51,474 bases of DNA from Oscillatoriales cyanobacterium USR001 (GCA_001698425.1 MBRE01000087.1:87628-139101); one strand, 5' to 3'; positions 17,156 through 25,828 are shown, counted from the stretch's first letter. The notes: a model not told the origin generated them from the letters alone. Numbers and translations: made by a program.

Positions 17156-19252
17156 ATGGTGAATCGTCTGGCTCAATCTCAAAGTCTTTACCTTCGCAAA
17201 CACGCTGAAAACCCGATTGATTGGTGGCCTTGGTGCGATGAAGCTTTGGCAACAGCTACACGGGAAAATAAACCAATTTTCCTATCTGTTGGTTATTCTA
17301 GTTGTCATTGGTGTACAGTGATGGAGGGTGAGGCATTTTCTAATCAGGCGATCGCGCAATACATGAACGCCAATTTTATCCCTATTAAAGTCGATCGCGA
17401 AGAACGTCCTGACTTAGACAGTATCTATATGCAAGCATTGCAAATGATGACTCGTCAAGGCGGTTGGCCCTTAAATATTTTTCTGACTCCAGGCGATCGC
17501 ATTCCTTTTTATGGCGGTACTTATTTCCCAGTAGATCCTCGCTACGGACGACCGGGATTCTTAGAAGTTTTGCAAACAATTCGTCGATTTTATGATACAG
17601 AGAAAGGCAAATTGCAAGCTTTTAAAGACGAAATTTTAGGTCTATTTCAGCAGTCGATTGTACTCGCAGAAAGTCAGGATTTAAACGCGGAATTACTGCG
17701 GCGCGGCTTGGAAACTAGCATAGCTATTATTAATACTCGCGAATTAGGTCCTAACTTTCCAATGATTCCATATTCTGAGTCAGCATTGCGCGGAATCCGG
17801 TTTAATTTTGTAGGCAAATATGATAGCAAAGAAGTCTGTACAAAGCGAGGTTTAGACTTAGCTTTGGGCGGCATTTACGACCATGTTGCCGGTGGTTTTC
17901 ATCGATATACTGTTGACGGAACTTGGACAGTTCCACACTTTGAAAAAATGCTTTATGATAATGGTCAAATAGTTGAATATTTGGCTAATTTATGGAGTGC
18001 AGGAGTCCAAGAACCAGCTTTTGAACGCGCGATCGCGGGAACGATAAAATGGTTACAAAGGGAAATGATTGCACCTGCGGGATATTTTTATGCCGCCCAG
18101 GATGCGGATAATTTTACCAGCATAGAAGAGGTGGAACCAGAGGAAGGGGCTTTTTATGTTTGGAGTTACAATGAGTTAGAAAAGTTGCTAGATGCGGAGG
18201 AATTTGCCGAACTTCAATCACAGTTTACCGTCACCCAAACTGGCAATTTTGAGGCTAAGAATGTGTTGCAACGCCGTCACGAAGGTAAGCTGAGTGATAC
18301 TCTGGAAAATGCCTTAGCGAAACTATTTAAAGTACGCTATGGCGATACTCCTGAAAATGTTAAAATCTTTCCGCCAGCCCGCAATAATCAGGAAGCAAAA
18401 AGCACTAATTGGCCGGGGCGAATTCCGGCAGTAACCGATCCGAAAATGATTGTAGCTTGGAATAGCTTAATGATTTCTGGTTTGGCTAAAGCTGCTGCTG
18501 TTTTTGGCAAGTTTGACTATTTAGAATTAGGTGCAAAAGCGGCTAAGTTTATCTTAGATAATCAGTGGGTGAATGGGAGATTTTACCGCCTTAATTATGA
18601 CGGTCAAGCTGCTGTGATGGCGCAGTCAGAAGATTATGCTTTGTTTATCAAATCTTTGCTAGATTTGCATCAAGCATCAGAGAGTTTATCTGAGGATAAA
18701 GTTGATGATTTACAGCTAAAATCTAGCTTTTGGTTAGAGAATGCTGTGCGGGTACAAGAAGAGTTTGATGAGTTTCTTTGGAGTATTGAAGTAGGCGGAT
18801 ATTATAATACTGCCAATGATGCCAGTGCCGATTTATTAGTGCGGGAACGTAGCTATACAGATAATGCGACTCCGGCGGCGAATGGCGTGGCGATCGCTAA
18901 TCTTGTTCGTTTGACATTGTTAACAGAAGATTTGCAATATCTCGATCGCGCCGAGCAAGGTTTAAAAGCTTTTAGTAGCGTCATGCAGGAGACTCCTCAA
19001 GCTTGTCCGAGTTTATTTTCTGCCCTTGATTGGTATCTGAATTGTACTTTAATTCGGACTACGTTTAGTCAGATTTCTGGGTTGATTTCTCAATATCAAC
19101 CTGCGGCTGTTTATCGAGGAGAAAATAATTTACCGGAAGGTATCGTAGGATTAGTTTGTCAGGCTTTACGTTGCAAGGAACCTGCTAAGACTGAAGGGCG
19201 TTTTTTGGAGCAAATTCAGCAAAGTCAAACGCGAGGTCTATCGCTACCCTGA
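17156..19252 (+). CDS. Thioredoxin-domain protein (DUF255/YyaL, SPATA20 family)
   Basis: 698 residues from ATG 17156 (AGG 11 nt upstream); the in-frame GTG 17144 adds four residues. The first ~170 residues form a thioredoxin-like domain with a SSCHWC redox-type motif (Cys50, Cys53) and the family signatures NPIDWWPW and TRQGGWPLNIFLTP. The rest is an alpha/alpha-barrel like that of N-acylglucosamine 2-epimerases (GGIYDHVAGGFHRYTVDGTW, PHFEKMLYDNGQ, MIVAWNSLMISGLAKAA). The family is found in all domains of life and its reaction is still not established. Length is normal and no frame damage was seen. Confidence 0.93.
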   Translation: MVNRLAQSQSLYLRKHAENPIDWWPWCDEALATATRENKPIFLSVGYSSCHWCTVMEGEAFSNQAIAQYMNANFIPIKVDREERPDLDSIYMQALQMMTRQGGWPLNIFLTPGDRIPFYGGTYFPVDPRYGRPGFLEVLQTIRRFYDTEKGKLQAFKDEILGLFQQSIVLAESQDLNAELLRRGLETSIAIINTRELGPNFPMIPYSESALRGIRFNFVGKYDSKEVCTKRGLDLALGGIYDHVAGGFHRYTVDGTWTVPHFEKMLYDNGQIVEYLANLWSAGVQEPAFERAIAGTIKWLQREMIAPAGYFYAAQDADNFTSIEEVEPEEGAFYVWSYNELEKLLDAEEFAELQSQFTVTQTGNFEAKNVLQRRHEGKLSDTLENALAKLFKVRYGDTPENVKIFPPARNNQEAKSTNWPGRIPAVTDPKMIVAWNSLMISGLAKAAAVFGKFDYLELGAKAAKFILDNQWVNGRFYRLNYDGQAAVMAQSEDYALFIKSLLDLHQASESLSEDKVDDLQLKSSFWLENAVRVQEEFDEFLWSIEVGGYYNTANDASADLLVRERSYTDNATPAANGVAIANLVRLTLLTEDLQYLDRAEQGLKAFSSVMQETPQACPSLFSALDWYLNCTLIRTTFSQISGLISQYQPAAVYRGENNLPEGIVGLVCQALRCKEPAKTEGRFLEQIQQSQTRGLSLP

Positions 19253-19294
19253 CGGGATCATCCCGAAAAGGAATAGAAATTAAATAATTAGCTT

Positions 19295-19336
19295 GTTTGT
19301 AGTAAGGGCTTTAGCGCTAAAGCCCTTACTACAAAC
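19295..19336. repeat. 42-bp perfect palindrome (family copy 2)
   Basis: The left arm GTTTGTAGTAAGGGCTTTAG plus C is followed by its exact reverse complement. It differs from the 14720 copy by a C-to-G change that is matched by a G-to-C change in the other arm, keeping the pairing perfect. It lies 42 bp after the DUF255 gene. The remainder of the gap to 19476 shows nothing else. Confidence 0.9.
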
Positions 19337-19476
19337 CAAATCATCACTATTAAGATTAATTATTTATAAGTGACAGGATTTTTATTAATTTCCTTTCTTT
19401 TTAGAACTTGGTAATGGGAATTGAGCAAAAGGTAATGCTATTAATTTGCATTAGTCGCCGCGATCGCTAAGTTAAA

Positions 19477-20553
19477 ATGTTCAATTCAAACTATTGCGAT
19501 CGAAAAAGCTGGGAAGAGGTTGTATTTCTGGTAGAGTTGATGATTTATATGAGTTTATCCAAAAGGGAACAGAAGTTGAGATTGTTCGATGACAATTTAA
19601 TGATTTCGGTAGTAATTCCTGTTTATAATGGTGAGGCGGATTTAACAGATTTAATTAGTTGTCTGAAAGCTCAAACTTACCCGGTGGAAAAAGTAGAATA
19701 TTTGCTGGTAGATAATAACAGTTGCGATCGCACGTTGGCGATTATTCAAGATGCGATAAATTATAACAAGCAAGATACTTCTTCCACAATTACTATTCGG
19801 TCTATTATAGAAAACAAAATTCAAAGTTCTTACGCAGCTAGAAATCAAGGGATTCGAGCCGCAAAGGGTGAGATAATTGTTTTTACAGATGTGGACTGCC
19901 GACCTGAATCACAATGGTTAGAGGCTTTGATTCAACCTTTTTCTAATTCAATAGTGGGAATTGTAGCTGGTGAAATTCTCCCTCTTCCCGGTAAAACTAT
20001 TTGGGAAAAACACGCGGCACTTGAGAATACTCTTTCCCAAAAACATACTTTATCCCATGCTTTTTGTGCCTACGGCCAAACGGCAAACTTAGCTATCCGT
20101 CGCCAAATTTTCGGAGAAATAGGATTATTTCGCCCTTATTTAACTAGCGGCGGTGATGCTGATTTATGTTGGCGAATTTTGCGGGAAACTTCTTATAAAT
20201 TGGAGTTTGCTGAAAGTGCGATCGTGCGTCATCGACATCGATCTAGTTTCAAGCAATTACAAAGTCAATGGCGGCGTTATGGTGAGTCAAATAGATATTT
20301 ACATGAACTTTACGGGGTCGATTTGATGCGAGAATTAAGCTTAGGAGAATATATTTATCGTCTAACGCGGTGGTTATTGAAAGAAGTAGCGATCGCAACT
20401 CCGAAAGTTATCAATCGCCAAGCAAATCTAGTAGAATTGTTTAATACTCCCATTAGTTTGTGTAACGTTTGGGCGCGATCGCGCGGACAAAAAGAAGCAA
20501 AACTACCAGAAAAAGCTAGGGAAATTGAGTTAATGCGATCGCCATCAAGTTAA
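19477..20553 (+). CDS. Family 2 glycosyltransferase
   Basis: Up to 358 residues. The GT-A fold begins at MISVVIPVYNGEADLTDLIS (M42, 19600); the nucleotide-sugar region is LLVDNNSCDRTL, followed by AARNQGIRAAKGE, the DxD motif in VFTDVDCRPESQW and the acceptor-side GGDADLCWRIL. The last 100 residues are basic and helical with no transmembrane segment, so this is a peripheral or cytosolic enzyme. It probably adds a sugar to a cell-surface polysaccharide or lipid; the donor is unknown. The start is uncertain: ATGs at 19477, 19540, 19549 and 19600 all lack a good RBS, and the longest form is given. Confidence 0.88.
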   Translation: MFNSNYCDRKSWEEVVFLVELMIYMSLSKREQKLRLFDDNLMISVVIPVYNGEADLTDLISCLKAQTYPVEKVEYLLVDNNSCDRTLAIIQDAINYNKQDTSSTITIRSIIENKIQSSYAARNQGIRAAKGEIIVFTDVDCRPESQWLEALIQPFSNSIVGIVAGEILPLPGKTIWEKHAALENTLSQKHTLSHAFCAYGQTANLAIRRQIFGEIGLFRPYLTSGGDADLCWRILRETSYKLEFAESAIVRHRHRSSFKQLQSQWRRYGESNRYLHELYGVDLMRELSLGEYIYRLTRWLLKEVAIATPKVINRQANLVELFNTPISLCNVWARSRGQKEAKLPEKAREIELMRSPSS

Positions 20554-20571
20554 ATAATTTGGATGGTATTT

Positions 20572-21225
20572 CTACTTAGCCATTCGAGTCGACAATCGAG
20601 CTTTCATCCATTCGATCGCCTCCGGTGTCGCCTCAGTCGCTTGCCATGAAGGACGCGCCATCAAGCGATCGCACCAACCACTTAATTTCGGATATTCACT
20701 AAAAGATGCACCACCTCTCGGCAACCAAGGTACAATTGTTCCCGCAACTACTTCAGCTAAAGTAATACTTTCACTACCAAAAAAAGCGCGATCGTCTAAC
20801 AAACTCTCAAAAAACTTCAACACCGTAGAAATTTTCTGCAACGCCATTTCAACCTTTTCACTATCCCCACCAGGCAAACCTAACATCAGAGGAAACAAAG
20901 GCACAGCACTCGGTAACAATTCATTCACAGTCACCAATTGTACCATTCGCGCGATCGCCAAATCCTTTGCCTCTTTTGGTAACATTGTAGGTGTAGAATA
21001 TTTAGCCTCTAAATAATCCAAAATTGCCAAAGATTCCACCACATTAAAATCTTCATCTATCAAAACTGGAATATGATGGAAAGGATTAATTGCCAAAAAT
21101 TCTGGTTGAAACTGTTCCCCATCCAGATTCATTTCTACTAATTCAAACTCCAACCCTTTCTCCAACAATGTAATCCAGACGCGCCGAGAGTTGGGAGAAA
21201 TCGGCACATGAAAAAGCTTCAACAT
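20572..21225 (-). CDS. Glutathione S-transferase
   Basis: A 217-residue two-domain GST. The N-terminal thioredoxin-fold domain (LFHVPISPNSRRVWITLLEK...NPFHHIPVLIDEDFNVVESLAI) carries the cis-Pro and the VESLAI glutathione-binding motif; the catalytic residue is probably Ser in ISPNSRRV. The C-terminal helical domain ends SEYPKLSGWCDRLMARPSWQ. It conjugates or reduces electrophiles with glutathione in the cytoplasm. It differs clearly from the shorter GST at 38242. It is convergent with the GT2 gene. Confidence 0.92.
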   Translation of the reverse strand: MLKLFHVPISPNSRRVWITLLEKGLEFELVEMNLDGEQFQPEFLAINPFHHIPVLIDEDFNVVESLAILDYLEAKYSTPTMLPKEAKDLAIARMVQLVTVNELLPSAVPLFPLMLGLPGGDSEKVEMALQKISTVLKFFESLLDDRAFFGSESITLAEVVAGTIVPWLPRGGASFSEYPKLSGWCDRLMARPSWQATEATPEAIEWMKARLSTRMAK

Positions 21226-21609
21226 AAGAAAACCTCAAAATTTCGATCGATAGAGCAAACAATTCTAATTTTAACACCTTCAACCCTTTTTATTCCGCCC
21301 ACGCAAACTTATACCAATTCCTCGATCTACAGCTAGAGATTTGACCCCCCTGTAGTCCCAGGGCTATTTCATTCTCAATGCTAAATTTTAAAACCTAACC
21401 CCCCAGCCCCCTCTTCCCTACAAGGGAAGAGGGAGTAATTAATACTATTAAATATCGCAAAGATTTAATAGTATTAATTCTTCTCCCCTCTCCTTGCAGG
21501 AGAGGGGTTGGGGGAGAGGTCAAGCAATTTTTGGGGGGAGACTGAAACCGCCCTGGCCTTGGCAAGGGGGGACGGCGAAGCCGGGGGGTAGAGATTTGTA
21601 GTTATAGCT
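21226..21609. repeat. Intergenic region with nested hairpin repeats
   Basis: No gene is seen. Three hairpins sit side by side. The first is a CCCTCTTCCCT/AGGGAAGAGGG stem (21409-21435). The second is a perfect 16-bp stem ATTAATACTATTAAAT with its complement over a 9-nt loop (about 21438-21480). The third is CTCCCCTCTCC/GGAGAGGGG (about 21483-21510). A right-hand motif GGGGGGTAGAGATTTGTAG (21583-21601) resembles the right end of the element at 29737-29922. It is best read as one or two nonautonomous repeat elements. Confidence 0.6.
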
Positions 21610-22650
21610 TTAAGAATAAGTTACCACCGGCAACGGTTCCGGCTTTAACAAACCCGTTAACATATCCTCCGGCCGCGACTGATAAGGCCACGCAAAAGCA
21701 TGGCGGAAAGCCGCATTTTGACAGGCTTCTAATTGCCGGAAATCTATCACATCTAAAGTTAACAATGTCTCGTACTCAAAGGGTAAGCGGACATTGTGTA
21801 AACCCGCATTATCCGTGCAAATAGCAATATCAACTCCTGCGGTAAAACAGCGTTCAAACACTATTTTTAAATCCCGTAAATCAGTCAGCGTACCTGTTTT
21901 CAAATAAGTAGTAGGACAAACTTCTAAACATTGTCCAAGTCGTGCTACTTCTGGCAATAATTCGGGATATTTCAAAGGTATTTGAATCCCGTGACCGATT
22001 CGCATTAAATAGGGTAACAATTCAGGATAACAGCCAGAAGTAGTTTCGTAGAGATGACCAGTAGTTTTTAGCCCACGCGATCGCGCATACTTGTACAATC
22101 CCACAAACTCATCCAAGCGATCGGCAATACAAGCATCACCGCCAGCCAAATCGATCGCACAAACATATTCTCCCAAATCCGCCGCCAAATCAACAATCGC
22201 CTTATTAACTTCATAAGGTAAACGCGAGTGCATACATAAAATTTGGCTAGTCACAATCGGACAATCGCTCACCCGACTCGCTTTCCCCACAATCTCCACA
22301 ATTTGTGCCATTAAATCAATTCTTTCAGACATCAGTAAATGTTCCGGTGTCCGCAAATAAGGCGTATAACGTAACTCTAAATAAGCTAAATTCTCAAAAA
22401 TATAAGCTCCCCGCATCAAACGATAGATAAAATACGGCAGAGTTTCCGCCGTCTGCACGCTTTCCACCAGCGTATGCAATTCCAAATACTCATCCAAAGT
22501 ATTACGCGGCTTCGTGTAAAAATCCTCAAACTCCGAGTATTCCCCAAATCTACCAGCGATCTGTGCATCGTGGCGTTCAAAATACCGCCACAGAATCCGG
22601 GGTACTACAGAACCGCCCAGATGACGGTGCAATTCAGCGTGTAAAGTCAT
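21610..22650 (-). CDS. Adenosine deaminase-like amidohydrolase
   Basis: 346 residues of the metal-dependent adenosine/AMP deaminase family. Recognisable are the N-terminal metal pair ELHRHLGGS (His8, His10), GHLYE (His199, Glu202) in the place of the usual HAGE, RIGHGI (His220), ECVCPT-like EVCPTTYLKTG and ICTDN (Asp280). The second acidic residue of the common TDDP motif is Asn281 here, and the CPTSN motif is altered, so substrate or rate may differ from true adenosine deaminase. Likely reaction: hydrolytic deamination of a purine nucleoside or related base. The ATG at 22650 gives MTLHAELH; no Shine-Dalgarno is present, and a heptamer tract begins 8 nt upstream. Confidence 0.85.
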   Translation of the reverse strand: MTLHAELHRHLGGSVVPRILWRYFERHDAQIAGRFGEYSEFEDFYTKPRNTLDEYLELHTLVESVQTAETLPYFIYRLMRGAYIFENLAYLELRYTPYLRTPEHLLMSERIDLMAQIVEIVGKASRVSDCPIVTSQILCMHSRLPYEVNKAIVDLAADLGEYVCAIDLAGGDACIADRLDEFVGLYKYARSRGLKTTGHLYETTSGCYPELLPYLMRIGHGIQIPLKYPELLPEVARLGQCLEVCPTTYLKTGTLTDLRDLKIVFERCFTAGVDIAICTDNAGLHNVRLPFEYETLLTLDVIDFRQLEACQNAAFRHAFAWPYQSRPEDMLTGLLKPEPLPVVTYS

Positions 22651-22658
22651 AATATGTA

Positions 22659-22781
22659 AGAAGGAAGAAGGAAGAAGGAAGAAGGAAGAAGGAAGAAGGA
22701 AGAAGGAAGAAGGAAGAAGGAAGAGGGAAGAGGGAAGAGGGAAGAAGGAAGAGGGAAGAAGGAAGAGGGAAGAAGGAAGAA
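22659..22781. repeat. Heptamer repeat (GAAGGAA/GAGGGAA)
   Basis: About seventeen 7-nt units of GAAGGAA with interspersed GAGGGAA variants. It lies between the divergent deaminase-like gene and purA, and almost touches the deaminase start codon. STRR-like. The segment 22782-22900 before purA contains only a short duplicated AACAAAAATTA. Confidence 0.9.
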
Positions 22782-22900
22782 ATATCTAACTTATAAAGAA
22801 ACTCTTTCCAGTAAGTATCCTTTAGCCCCTAACCCTAGTAACAAAAATTAACAAAAATTAGTTTGACAGAAGTAACTCCCTATGTGCATAATTTGAGTTT

Positions 22901-24271
22901 GTGTCAACTTTAGCGTTTCGTGAGAGACCCTTGGCTAACGTAGTTGTAATCGGTGCCCAATGGGGCGATGAAGGAAAAGGAAAAATTACCGATTTGCTCA
23001 GCAAATCAGCAGATGTCGTTGTGCGTTACCAAGGGGGCGTGAACGCAGGTCACACCGTAGTGGTTAACGGCCAGACTTTCAAACTGCATTTAATCCCCTC
23101 TGGAATTCTGTATCCTGATACAGAGTGTATCATCGGCTCCGGGACAGTAATTGACCCGAAGATATTAATCCAAGAATTGGATCAACTAGATGCACTAAAT
23201 GTATCATCGCGCAACTTGATGATATCTCAAACCGCCCATGTCACGATGCCTTACCACAGGTTGATTGACCAAGCATCGGAGGAAAAGCGCGGGATTCATA
23301 AAATAGGGACAACAGGCCGGGGAATTGGCCCTACCTATGCTGATAAATCAGAGCGCACGGGAATTCGAGTGCTGGATCTGATGGATGCAAAAGGGTTACG
23401 GAAGTTGTTGCAGTGGACAATTGATTATAAGAACGTAATTCTGGAAAAGCTCTACGATTTGCCGCCCCTTAACCCGGAAGTGGTGATTGAGGAGTATTTG
23501 GGCTATGCAGAAAGGTTGCGTCCCCATGTAGTGGATAGTTCCCTGAAGATTTACGATGCGGTTCAGAAGCGCCGAAATATTCTGTTTGAGGGAGCTCAGG
23601 GGACGCTGTTAGATTTGGATCACGGGACTTATCCCTATGTGACTTCTTCTAATCCGGTGGCGGGGGGCGCTTGTGTGGGTGCGGGTGTCGGACCGACGAT
23701 GATCGATCGCGTGATTGGGGTGGCGAAAGCTTACACGACGCGGGTAGGTGAGGGGCCATTTCCTACAGAGATGGTGGATGGAGTTGGACAAGTTTTGTGC
23801 GATCGCGGTGCAGAATTTGGCACTACCACCGGTCGGAAACGCCGTTGTGGTTGGTTTGATGCCGTAATTGGCCGCTATGCGGTGCGAATTAATGGTTTAG
23901 ATTGTTTAGCGATTACCAAGTTAGATGTTTTAGATGAATTAGAGGAGATTAAAGTTTGCGTTGCTTATGAAATTGATGGTCAACGCATCGAAGATTTCCC
24001 TAGTAGTTCTCGAACATTTGCGCGATGCAATCCGATTTATGAAACGCGGCCGGGTTGGAAAAAGTCAACAGAAGAATGCCGTACTTTAGAAGATTTGCCA
24101 AAGGAAGCTTTGGATTATCTGAAGTTTTTGGCAGAATTAATGGCAGTACCGATCGCGATCGTTTCTTTAGGAGCAAGTCGCGATCAAACTATCATTGTCG
24201 AAGATCCCATTCATGGGCCAAAGCGAGCTTTATTGTATGCTAACGGCACGTCCGTTGGTATGCAGGGCTAG
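22901..24271 (+). CDS. purA: Adenylosuccinate synthetase
   Basis: PurA makes adenylosuccinate from IMP, aspartate and GTP in AMP synthesis. The protein carries VVVIGAQWGDEGKGKITDLL (GTP and IMP binding, catalytic Asp/His), NAGHTVV, TTGRGIGPTYADK, EGAQGTLLDLDHGTYPYVTS and the C-terminal TGRKRRCGWFD motif. The usual length is about 430-450; it is 456 from GTG 22901. An in-frame TTG at 22931 would give MANVVVIGAQWGDEGKGK, which matches many cyanobacterial homologues better, so the start is open. Two unknown genes follow at 16-bp and 4-bp spacing. Confidence 0.95.
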   Translation: MSTLAFRERPLANVVVIGAQWGDEGKGKITDLLSKSADVVVRYQGGVNAGHTVVVNGQTFKLHLIPSGILYPDTECIIGSGTVIDPKILIQELDQLDALNVSSRNLMISQTAHVTMPYHRLIDQASEEKRGIHKIGTTGRGIGPTYADKSERTGIRVLDLMDAKGLRKLLQWTIDYKNVILEKLYDLPPLNPEVVIEEYLGYAERLRPHVVDSSLKIYDAVQKRRNILFEGAQGTLLDLDHGTYPYVTSSNPVAGGACVGAGVGPTMIDRVIGVAKAYTTRVGEGPFPTEMVDGVGQVLCDRGAEFGTTTGRKRRCGWFDAVIGRYAVRINGLDCLAITKLDVLDELEEIKVCVAYEIDGQRIEDFPSSSRTFARCNPIYETRPGWKKSTEECRTLEDLPKEALDYLKFLAELMAVPIAIVSLGASRDQTIIVEDPIHGPKRALLYANGTSVGMQG

Positions 24272-24287
24272 AGCTTTTGCTAGAATC

Positions 24288-24755
24288 ATGTCTGATGGTA
24301 CTCGCAAAACCGATGAAGATCGACTAATCTACCAGCTAACTATTCACAGAGATTTAGTTGGCTGGGTGATTATAAAGTTAGCTCAATCTGGTATTAGATC
24401 CCAGAGAACAACTGGCAATAACCCTAAAGGCGACATTTTGATTATCAATTCAAATGATGCTTCACGAGTTAAAGAAATTATCTCCAGCATTCATAATCAA
24501 TACAATGCCGTTAACCCCAATGAGTTACAATTCACTTTAGATAGAACTAGCACAAACCAACCCCACATAGAAATCAAAACCACATACCTTTTTGGAAAAG
24601 CCATCAATGAAATTATTGATACTGGTACTGTCATCGCAGTTGTCAGTGCAGAAAAAATCTCTCAACCTGGTAAAGCTAAATTTTTTCAAGCGGGTATAGT
24701 TTATGCTGAGAATATTCCCTTAAGTCAGTTTATGGATGTTGAGTCTCAGGAGTAA
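24288..24755 (+). CDS. Hypothetical protein, first of a two-gene cassette
   Basis: 155 residues from ATG 24288. I do not recognise it. It is soluble, mixed alpha/beta in pattern (LIYQLTIHRDLVGWVIIKLA near the start, then DILIINSNDASRVKEIISS). It has no transmembrane segment, signal peptide or cysteine motif. It begins 16 bp after purA, and its stop codon lies between the Shine-Dalgarno and the ATG of the next gene, so the two are translationally close. It could be a small regulatory or accessory pair; nothing in the sequence gives a function. Confidence 0.7.
   Translation: MSDGTRKTDEDRLIYQLTIHRDLVGWVIIKLAQSGIRSQRTTGNNPKGDILIINSNDASRVKEIISSIHNQYNAVNPNELQFTLDRTSTNQPHIEIKTTYLFGKAINEIIDTGTVIAVVSAEKISQPGKAKFFQAGIVYAENIPLSQFMDVESQE
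24748..24752 (+). promoter_or_regulatory. Strong Shine-Dalgarno for the second cassette gene
   Basis: AGGAG lies 7 nt before ATG 24760 and inside the end of the preceding ORF. It fixes the start at 24760 and points to coupled translation of the two unknown genes. Confidence 0.75.
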
Positions 24756-24759
24756 TTCC

Positions 24760-25125
24760 ATGTTTGACATCAGTTTTTATGCAGCAAATGGTGAGCCATC
24801 GGATTGTGTAAGAATCACAAAATCTATTTATGAATGGTTAGCAAAATCTCAATTTGCGAAGATTGGCATATCTATAGATACTCAACTTCACTTAGATGGG
24901 GAAGAGGTGATTTTACCAGTTGTTGAGTTAAATCAGGATATTCGCCAAAAATTCAGGGACTTTTTTCGCGATCAGATCGTTAGCGAAAGCAGTGCTATAC
25001 TTACTAAGCTGGGGGATACCCATTCAAAAGAAGAGTATCAAAAAGAAACTTACTGTATGAAAAAACTCCTAGAATTACTCAAGTGTGTAGAAAACCCAAA
25101 TTACCAGTATCTCCAGCGAGTCTAA
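24760..25125 (+). CDS. Hypothetical protein, second of a two-gene cassette
   Basis: 121 residues starting MFDISFYAANGEPSDCVRIT. Not recognised. The N-terminal part looks alpha/beta (YEWLAKSQFAKIGISIDTQL), and the rest is charged and helical (FRDFFRDQIVSESSAILTKL, then YCMKKLLELLKC). No membrane segment is present. A strong AGGAG precedes the ATG. It is followed after 64 bp by the L25 gene. Absence of paralogues in the window and placement between two housekeeping genes suggest acquired genes. Confidence 0.7.
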   Translation: MFDISFYAANGEPSDCVRITKSIYEWLAKSQFAKIGISIDTQLHLDGEEVILPVVELNQDIRQKFRDFFRDQIVSESSAILTKLGDTHSKEEYQKETYCMKKLLELLKCVENPNYQYLQRV

Positions 25126-25189
25126 TAAATTTGAAATTTGTTAGCATAAATTTGCTACAATAGCATAGCAAGAAACCAAAATTCAGAAA

Positions 25190-25777
25190 ATGGAACTCAC
25201 AGTAGAATGTCAAAAGCGGGCAGAAGGCAGTAAACCCAATGCTCTCCGCCGCTCCGGTTTAATTCCCGCCGTGCTCTACGGTCACAAGGGTGCTGAATCA
25301 GTAGCCATCACTATTAATGCCAAAACTGTTGAAACACTGCTGAAAAAGCACGCTGTTAATAACACCCTAATTCAACTCAATATTCCCGATATTTCTTGGA
25401 GTGGCAAAACTCTTTTGCGGGAAGTGCAAGTTCACCCTTGGAAGGGTAATCCTTATCATCTTAGCTTTTTCTCCGTCGCTACTCAAGATAGTTTGGAAGT
25501 GGAAGTTAGTCTGCATTTTGTGGGAGAAGCGATCGGTGTCAAAATGGAAGGTGGTATCTTAGACCCCGTATTAACGCAACTCAAACTCAAGTGCAAACCT
25601 AACAACATCCCCGAAGCAATTAACGTTGATATTTCCAATATGCACGTAGGTGATGCTCTGCATATTCACGAATTACAATTACCTGAAGGAGCGATACCAA
25701 TTGGGGAATCAGATCAAGTGGTTGTTTCCATCTTGGGAACTGGTGGCGCTCCAGAGAGTGCAGAAAAAACGGCTTAA
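25190..25777 (+). CDS. rplY: 50S ribosomal protein L25 (Ctc family)
   Basis: 195 residues in the long, two-domain form. The N-terminal 5S-rRNA-binding L25 domain (about 1-92) contains ALRRSGLIPAVLYGHKG and LLREVQVHPWKGNPYHLSFF. The TL5/Ctc C-terminal beta domain (about 95-185) contains VHFVGEAIGVKMEGGILD-like sequence and VDISNMHVGDALHIHELQLP. It binds 5S rRNA in the central protuberance of the large subunit. ATG 25190 gives the normal MELTVECQKR start. A hairpin follows 20 bp after the stop. Confidence 0.93.
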   Translation: MELTVECQKRAEGSKPNALRRSGLIPAVLYGHKGAESVAITINAKTVETLLKKHAVNNTLIQLNIPDISWSGKTLLREVQVHPWKGNPYHLSFFSVATQDSLEVEVSLHFVGEAIGVKMEGGILDPVLTQLKLKCKPNNIPEAINVDISNMHVGDALHIHELQLPEGAIPIGESDQVVVSILGTGGAPESAEKTA

Positions 25778-25796
25778 TTAATTCTATATTTAGCAG

Positions 25797-25815
25797 GGGC
25801 GAATGGCATTCGCCC
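25797..25815. terminator. Hairpin between convergent rplY and cyclase genes
   Basis: GGGCGAAT and ATTCGCCC form a perfect 8-bp stem over GGC. Flanking CTATAT and ATATAG could extend it. There is no T tract, so termination is only likely, helped by the convergent setting. The same stem type is a frequent cyanobacterial intergenic repeat. Confidence 0.45.
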
Positions 25816-25828
25816 ACCATATATAGCT

